In this document: positions 59,964 through 64,000 of the stretch, piece by piece
How the letters are laid out: each line of letters opens with the position of its first letter
How positions within the stretch are numbered: position 1 is the first letter of the stretch
NCBI RefSeq assembly: GCF_900590885.1
Contig: NZ_UUON01000024.1
Span: forward strand, 1-64,000
Source of the DNA: Pseudomonas viridiflava
GTDB lineage: Bacteria; Pseudomonadota; Gammaproteobacteria; Pseudomonadales; Pseudomonadaceae
Direction of reading: 5' to 3'
DNA length: 64,000 nucleotides
Made by a program: the position numbers and the translations under genes
The notes under the pieces: generated by a model
Told to the model about the DNA's origin: nothing
Seen by the model: only the letters and a program-made list of their open reading frames with translations
The model's database searches: none

Positions 59964-60983
59964 ATGGGTAACGAAAGCATCAATTGGGACAAGCTGGGTT
60001 TTGACTACATCAAGACCGACAAACGGTTTATCCAGACCTTTAAAGACGGCGAGTGGCAAGCAGGCAGCCTGACCGACGACAACGTGCTGCACATCAGCGA
60101 GGGCTCCACCGCCCTGCACTATGGCCAGCAATGCTTCGAAGGCCTCAAGGCCTACCGCTGCAAGGACGGTTCGATCAACCTGTTCCGCCCGGACCAGAAC
60201 GCCGCCCGCATGCAACGCAGCTGCGCACGCCTGCTGATGCCGCATGTGCCGACCGACGTGTTCATCGACGCCTGCAAACAAGTGGTCAAGGCCAACGAGC
60301 GGTTCATCCCGCCGTACGGCAGCGGCGGCGCGCTGTACCTGCGCCCGTTCGTGATCGGCACCGGTGACAACATCGGTGTGCGTACCGCGCCGGAGTTCAT
60401 CTTCTCGGTGTTCGCGATCCCGGTCGGTGCCTACTTCAAGGGCGGCCTGGTGCCGCACAACTTCCAGATTTCCACCTTCGACCGCGCCGCGCCACAAGGC
60501 ACCGGTGCGGCCAAGGTCGGTGGCAACTACGCCGCCAGCCTGATGCCGGGTTCGGAAGCGAAAAAAGCCGGTTTCGCCGACGCGATCTACCTGGACCCAA
60601 TGACCCACTCGAAAATCGAAGAAGTCGGCTCGGCCAACTTCTTCGGGATCACCCACGACAACAAGTTCATCACACCGAAGTCGCCTTCGGTGCTGCCAGG
60701 CATCACCCGCCTGTCGCTGATCGAACTGGCCCAGACTCGCCTGGGCCTGGAAGTGGTCGAAGGCGAAGTGTTCATCGACAAACTGGCCGACTTCAAGGAA
60801 GCCGGTGCCTGCGGTACCGCTGCGGTGATCTCGCCGATCGGCGGCATCCAGTACAACGGCAAGCTGCACGTGTTCCATAGCGAAACCGAAGTCGGCCCGA
60901 TCACCCAGAAGCTCTACAAAGAGCTGACCGGCGTGCAAACCGGCGACGTCGAAGCCCCAGCCGGCTGGATCGTCAAGGTCTAA
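59964..60983 (+). CDS. ilvE: Branched-chain amino acid aminotransferase
   Basis: 339-residue PLP fold-IV transaminase interconverting Val/Leu/Ile and their 2-oxo acids. Features: LHYGQQCFEGLKAYRCKDGS, the PLP Lys in TGAAKVGGNYAASLMPGSEA (about 180), EEVGSANFFG and LPGITRLSLIELAQ. It supplies substrate for the neighbouring Bkd complex or works in synthesis; the length and motif match the class II (about 340) type. Its upstream region follows the REP doublet. Confidence 0.95.
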   Translation: MGNESINWDKLGFDYIKTDKRFIQTFKDGEWQAGSLTDDNVLHISEGSTALHYGQQCFEGLKAYRCKDGSINLFRPDQNAARMQRSCARLLMPHVPTDVFIDACKQVVKANERFIPPYGSGGALYLRPFVIGTGDNIGVRTAPEFIFSVFAIPVGAYFKGGLVPHNFQISTFDRAAPQGTGAAKVGGNYAASLMPGSEAKKAGFADAIYLDPMTHSKIEEVGSANFFGITHDNKFITPKSPSVLPGITRLSLIELAQTRLGLEVVEGEVFIDKLADFKEAGACGTAAVISPIGGIQYNGKLHVFHSETEVGPITQKLYKELTGVQTGDVEAPAGWIVKV

Positions 60984-61006
60984 CCCAAAAACACCGCAAA
61001 ACAAAT

Positions 61007-61109
61007 GTGGGAGGGGCGGTGCGACGATTCGACTTGCCCCCGATGACGGTGTACCAGTCGACACATGTATTGACTGACCCACCGCTATCGGGGGCAAGCC
61101 CCCTCCCAC
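61007..61109. repeat. REPIN with a 16-nt insertion in the left unit
   Basis: Left unit: GTGGGAGGGG, then extra CGGTGCGACGATTCGA, then CTTGCCCCCGATGACGG; right unit normal and inverted. The extra bases enlarge the REP stem-loop region. The right unit encodes the C-terminal tail of the GNAT gene that follows. Confidence 0.88.
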
Positions 61110-61558
61110 ATCAGGTTCTTCTCCATCACCAACGTGCGCTCGTTACCATGGTAAACATCGCGCACCGTGTGAAACCCCAGCTTGCTATAGAACGGCTCGG
61201 CCGTCAGCGAAGACGGCACGCTCAATACCGTCACCCCGGCCTCACGGGCACGCAATTCGATTTCGATCATCATTAACCGGCCGATACCCTGCCCTTGCAA
61301 CGTCGGGTTAACAAACACCGAGCGCACCACATTGGCATCAAGCGCCGCGGTAGCGACGACCACCTGATCTTGCGTCGCCACCAACACAACTCGCCGATTG
61401 AGCAGTTCCAACACCGCCTCGGTCGTAAAATTCCCCGCCACCCGCGCGATCACGTCCGCCGGATAATCCCGCGCATTGCTGCTGTGCAAAGCCGCCAGAA
61501 TGACCCGGCTGATCCCCTCCGCATCGGCGGCTTGGGCAAGACGAACAACGCTAGACAT
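61085..61558 (-). CDS. GNAT-family acetyltransferase with REP-encoded tail
   Basis: 157 residues. Acetyl-CoA loop VFVNPTLQGQGIGRLMMIEI (about 92-111) and FYSKLGFHTVRD. ATG 61558 has AGGAGGGATT just upstream, so the longer in-frame ATG at 61603 is rejected. The last eight residues, MWEGACPR, and the stop TAG are read from the REP unit, so the original stop has been lost. Substrate unknown; a single gene between two REPINs. Confidence 0.85.
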   Translation of the reverse strand: MSSVVRLAQAADAEGISRVILAALHSSNARDYPADVIARVAGNFTTEAVLELLNRRVVLVATQDQVVVATAALDANVVRSVFVNPTLQGQGIGRLMMIEIELRAREAGVTVLSVPSSLTAEPFYSKLGFHTVRDVYHGNERTLVMEKNLMWEGACPR

Positions 61559-61604
61559 AATCCCTCCTGACCAAAACAAATCCCCCAACCACCACCATAC
61601 CAAT

Positions 61605-61690
61605 GTGGGAGGGGGCTTGCCCCCGATGGCAATCTTTCAGCTATAGATGTTCTGAATGACCCACTGCTATCGGGGGCAAGCCCCTCCCAC
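61605..61690. repeat. REPIN upstream of the GNAT gene
   Basis: 86 bp: left unit GTGGGAGGGGGCTTGC...CGATGGC with flank ACCACCATACCAAT, right unit inverted with flank ATATTGAATGCATTTCAA. It lies within the promoter region of the GNAT gene and of ornithine cyclodeaminase. Confidence 0.88.
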
Positions 61691-61888
61691 ATATTGAATG
61701 CATTTCAATTCAACAGCCGATTCGGCTGCCACACCCCACTTTTCAGCTTTCCCGGCTGAGCCGCCCCCTTGTTACAGCCGGGATTTTGCGGCCATAACCC
61801 ACACAATAGCCGCACTGGCCCTGCACATCGCCCCGCTCTGCGTGCAGCAGAAAACGCTGGCCGGCCCCGAATAACAAGGAGCATATCC

Positions 61889-62935
61889 ATGACCCGCTAT
61901 ATCGACGTCAACGACCTCTGCGACCTGGTCGCGCAAAAAGGCCTGCAAACCTGCATCACCGAAATGGCCGAGTACATCCGCGCCGATTACCTGCGCTGGC
62001 ATGACTTCGAAAAATGCGCACGCCTGGCCAACCATTCGCCGGATGGCGTGATCGAGTTGATGCCGGTGTCCGACGCCTCGCTGTACGCGTTCAAATACGT
62101 CAACGGCCACCCGAAAAATACCCTGGCCGGCATGCTCACCGTGATGGCCTTCGGCGCTCTGGGCGACGTGGACACCGGCAAGCCGGTGCTGCTGGCGGAA
62201 ATGACCCTGACTACCGCGATTCGCACCGCCGCCACCTCGGCGCTGGTCGCCCGCTACCTGGCCCGCGACAACAGCCGCAGCATGGCGCTGATCGGCAACG
62301 GCTCGCAGAGTGAATTCCAGGCCCTGGCCTTTCACGCCATGCTCGGCATCAATGAAATCCGCCTGTTTGATATCGACGCCAAGGCCACCGCCAAACTCGC
62401 CGCCAACCTCAAGGCCTTCCCGGCGATCAAGGTGATCCTGGCCGGCAGCGTCGCCGAAGCAGTCAAAGGCGCCGACATCGTCACCACCGTTACCGCCGAC
62501 AAGGCCTATGCAACGATCCTCACTGACGACATGATCGAACCCGGCATGCACCTCAATGCCGTCGGCGGTGACTGCCCCGGCAAGACCGAGCTGGACCGAC
62601 GCATCGTCGAGCGCTCCCGAGTCATCGTCGAATACGAGCCACAAAGCCGCATCGAAGGCGAAATCCAGCATATGCCGGAGGACTCACCAGTGACCGAATT
62701 GTGGCAAGTGATCAACGGCCAGAAATCCGGCCGCGAGCATGCTCTTCAAGTCACCCTGTTCGACTCGGTAGGCTTTGCCATCGAGGATTACTCGGCTCTG
62801 CGTTATCTGCTGGATGTGGCCAAGACGCTGGACATAGGCAGCGAGCTGGAACTGGTGCCAGACCTCGCCGACCCGAAAGACCTGTTTGCCCGCCTGGCCC
62901 AACAACCCGCCGCGCAGCAAAAAAAGCGCGCCTGA
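61889..62935 (+). CDS. Ornithine cyclodeaminase family enzyme
   Basis: 348-residue NAD-dependent enzyme that would convert ornithine to proline and ammonia. Family features: TLAGMLTVMAFGALGDVDTG with KPVLLAEMTLTTAIRTAATS, NAD motif ALIGNGSQSEFQALAFHAML, TTVTADKAYATILTDDMI and GMHLNAVGGDCPGKTEL. ATG 61889 has AAGGAG upstream. The Lrp regulator gene follows on the same strand, a typical pairing for amino acid catabolism. Other members act as lysine cyclodeaminase or alanine dehydrogenase. Confidence 0.9.
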   Translation: MTRYIDVNDLCDLVAQKGLQTCITEMAEYIRADYLRWHDFEKCARLANHSPDGVIELMPVSDASLYAFKYVNGHPKNTLAGMLTVMAFGALGDVDTGKPVLLAEMTLTTAIRTAATSALVARYLARDNSRSMALIGNGSQSEFQALAFHAMLGINEIRLFDIDAKATAKLAANLKAFPAIKVILAGSVAEAVKGADIVTTVTADKAYATILTDDMIEPGMHLNAVGGDCPGKTELDRRIVERSRVIVEYEPQSRIEGEIQHMPEDSPVTELWQVINGQKSGREHALQVTLFDSVGFAIEDYSALRYLLDVAKTLDIGSELELVPDLADPKDLFARLAQQPAAQQKKRA

Positions 62936-63056
62936 GGTTTGCAGGCAAGCCCCCTGCCGCATACAGACGTTGACGGAGGAAGGCCGTACCATGTGGAGGG
63001 TCGGGCAAACATGCAATGTTTGCTGCCATTTTTTCCAACCGCTTGAAGTGAACGCC

Positions 63057-63554
63057 ATGGATACCAAGGCCCCCGGCCACAACGCCACCCCCGTACTGGA
63101 CCGCATCGATGAAGCGATCATCGACGTGCTGCGCCACCAAGGGCGGATCACCTATGAAAAGCTTTCGTCGCTGGTCCACCTCACCCCCAGGCCCTGCCTG
63201 GAGCGGGTGCGCAAGCTGGAACGACGCGGGGTAATCCGGGGCTACGGGGCGATCATCGATGTACAGATGGTCTCACCGGGCCTGTCGCTGCTGGTGCTGG
63301 TGGCCTTGTCCAACCAAAGCGGGCGCTCGGCGCAAAAGGCCTTTGAAGCCTGCGTCAAAGCCTGCCCCCAGGTGTTCGAATGCCAACTGATCAGCGGGCC
63401 ATTCGACTACAGCCTGCGCATGCGCTGCCGGGATATGGAGCATTACCGCGTGCTGACCGAAACCTGGCTGAACAATGATGAATTGCACATCGACAAGTTG
63501 GTGGCGCACCCCGAACTCGCCGTCGTCAAAAACACCGCCACCGAACTGGCCTGA
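63057..63554 (+). CDS. Lrp/AsnC-family transcriptional regulator
   Basis: 165 residues: helix-turn-helix VLRHQGRITYEKLSSLVHLT and PRPCLERVRKLERRGVIRGY (about 25-64), then the RAM ligand domain (LLVLVALSNQSGRSAQKAFE, GPFDYSLRMRCRDMEHYRVL). Likely controls the preceding ornithine cyclodeaminase in response to an amino acid. Only a weak ribosome site precedes the ATG; the 121-bp gap to the cyclodeaminase leaves room for its own promoter. Confidence 0.9.
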   Translation: MDTKAPGHNATPVLDRIDEAIIDVLRHQGRITYEKLSSLVHLTPRPCLERVRKLERRGVIRGYGAIIDVQMVSPGLSLLVLVALSNQSGRSAQKAFEACVKACPQVFECQLISGPFDYSLRMRCRDMEHYRVLTETWLNNDELHIDKLVAHPELAVVKNTATELA

Positions 63555-63585
63555 ACTTCAGTCGCCAAAACAATGAGGGCCAAAT

Positions 63586-63611
63586 GTGGGAGGGGGCAAG
63601 CCCCCTCCCAC
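63586..63611. terminator. Collapsed REP hairpin followed by T tract
   Basis: GTGGGAGGGGGC-AA-GCCCCCTCCCAC followed by ATTTTTT on the plus strand. It could terminate the Lrp gene, and it lies between convergent genes. Confidence 0.75.
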
Positions 63612-63616
63612 ATTTT

Positions 63617-64000
63617 TTAACCGTGCCCGCTCAAGATTTTCTTGCCCGGTTTGGCCCCAATCATCTTCGCCTGCCCATCCTTCTGCTTCCCCGTCCTGGC
63701 CTCACTGATCAACCCCGGAATCAATTTACCCTCCGGCAAATTCTTCCAGAACCGACTCGGCAAATGCCCCTCCATCACCTTCGGGTTCAAGCGCGCCGGG
63801 TTAAAGATATGGCTGTAATACGTCAGCCACATCGCACTGTGCGGATCCTCTGCATTCTGTGCCAACTGCCGCCACGCCTCAGGGCACTCGCGCTGATGGA
63901 TCAACTGCTGGCCGTCGTAATAAACCCCATCCAGCGGCGTGGCGATCATCCAGCGATGGCGGCCCATGCGCCCGATAAAGTGCTGGCTGGCCGACTTCAA
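63617..64000 (-). CDS. DUF4130-like domain protein, 3' part (cut by window)
   Basis: The visible C-terminal 127 residues contain FIGRMGRHRWMIATPLDGVY and WLTYYSHIFNPARLNPKVME followed by LPSRFWKNLPEGKLIPGLIS, a pattern I associate with DUF4130 proteins (TIGR03914/TIGR03915 type), found with uracil-DNA-glycosylase-like or radical-SAM DNA repair genes. The chain ends with a basic tail GKQKDGQAKMIGAKPGKKIL. The start lies outside the window. Family call moderate. Confidence 0.6.
   Translation of the reverse strand: MKSASQHFIGRMGRHRWMIATPLDGVYYDGQQLIHQRECPEAWRQLAQNAEDPHSAMWLTYYSHIFNPARLNPKVMEGHLPSRFWKNLPEGKLIPGLISEARTGKQKDGQAKMIGAKPGKKILSGHG

Noticed and set aside
62940..62965. Degraded REP (GCAAGCCCCCTGCCGCA) before the Lrp gene
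   Set aside because: Only a short GC-rich match; no arm symmetry or flanks.

Overview
The window is chromosomal DNA of a Pseudomonas, most likely the P. fluorescens group. The basis is the gene order folD - two tRNAs - tig - clpP - clpX - lon - hupB - ppiD, the bkdR/bkdA1A2B-lpdV locus, codon use rich in G and C, and many copies of a REP palindrome starting GTGGGAGGGGGCTTGC, a family typical of this group. These identifications rest on recognition of the encoded proteins; no search was run.

Layout. 0-10.3 kb: a decayed partial gene at the left edge, cytochrome b561, a D-cysteine desulfhydrase/ACC deaminase-like PLP enzyme, fadH, a nitrilase-like protein without its catalytic Cys plus an AraC regulator, a 28-residue acidic ORF, a DUF2242 lipoprotein, a LysR/MFS divergent pair and a GNAT enzyme. 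10.3-22.6 kb: the conserved housekeeping and protein quality-control block ppiD, hupB, lon, clpX, clpP, tig, then an ECF sigma factor, tRNA-His, tRNA-Arg, folD and pbpG. A 76-nt relic that looks like a broken tRNA-Asp lies between hupB and ppiD. 22.6-30.2 kb: small lipoproteins, a 52-residue membrane protein and an RND pump operon (permease, adaptor, outer-membrane factor). 30.2-30.9 kb: a REP-associated tyrosine transposase (RAYT) bracketed by REP elements. 30.9-39.5 kb: reductive pyrimidine degradation (preT-preA dihydropyrimidine dehydrogenase, dihydropyrimidinase, M20 amidohydrolase, NCS1 permease, TetR regulator). 39.5-40.8 kb: copC-copD. 41-48 kb: hexuronate oxidation (OprD porin, uronate dehydrogenase, SMP-30 lactonase, TRAP transporter, aldose epimerase). 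48-50.8 kb: EmrAB-type efflux. 50.9-54 kb: sulfide detoxification (sulfide:quinone reductase, TauE exporter, persulfide dioxygenase). 54.1-61 kb: branched-chain amino acid degradation (bkdR, bkdA1A2B, lpdV) and ilvE. 61-64 kb: a GNAT enzyme, ornithine cyclodeaminase with an Lrp regulator, and a truncated DUF4130-like gene.

The most striking system is the RAYT with about 28 REP units spread over the intergenic spaces as inverted pairs (REPINs), divergent doublets, collapsed hairpins and remnants. The units are absent from about 6.7 to 22.6 kb. They carry conserved outer flanks beyond the known palindrome, one is interrupted by 16 nt, and two have been absorbed into the 3' ends of genes. Secondary points are a shared operator-like motif and A-rich Hfq/Crc-like motifs in the uronate cluster, two predicted pseudoenzymes, and the tRNA relic.
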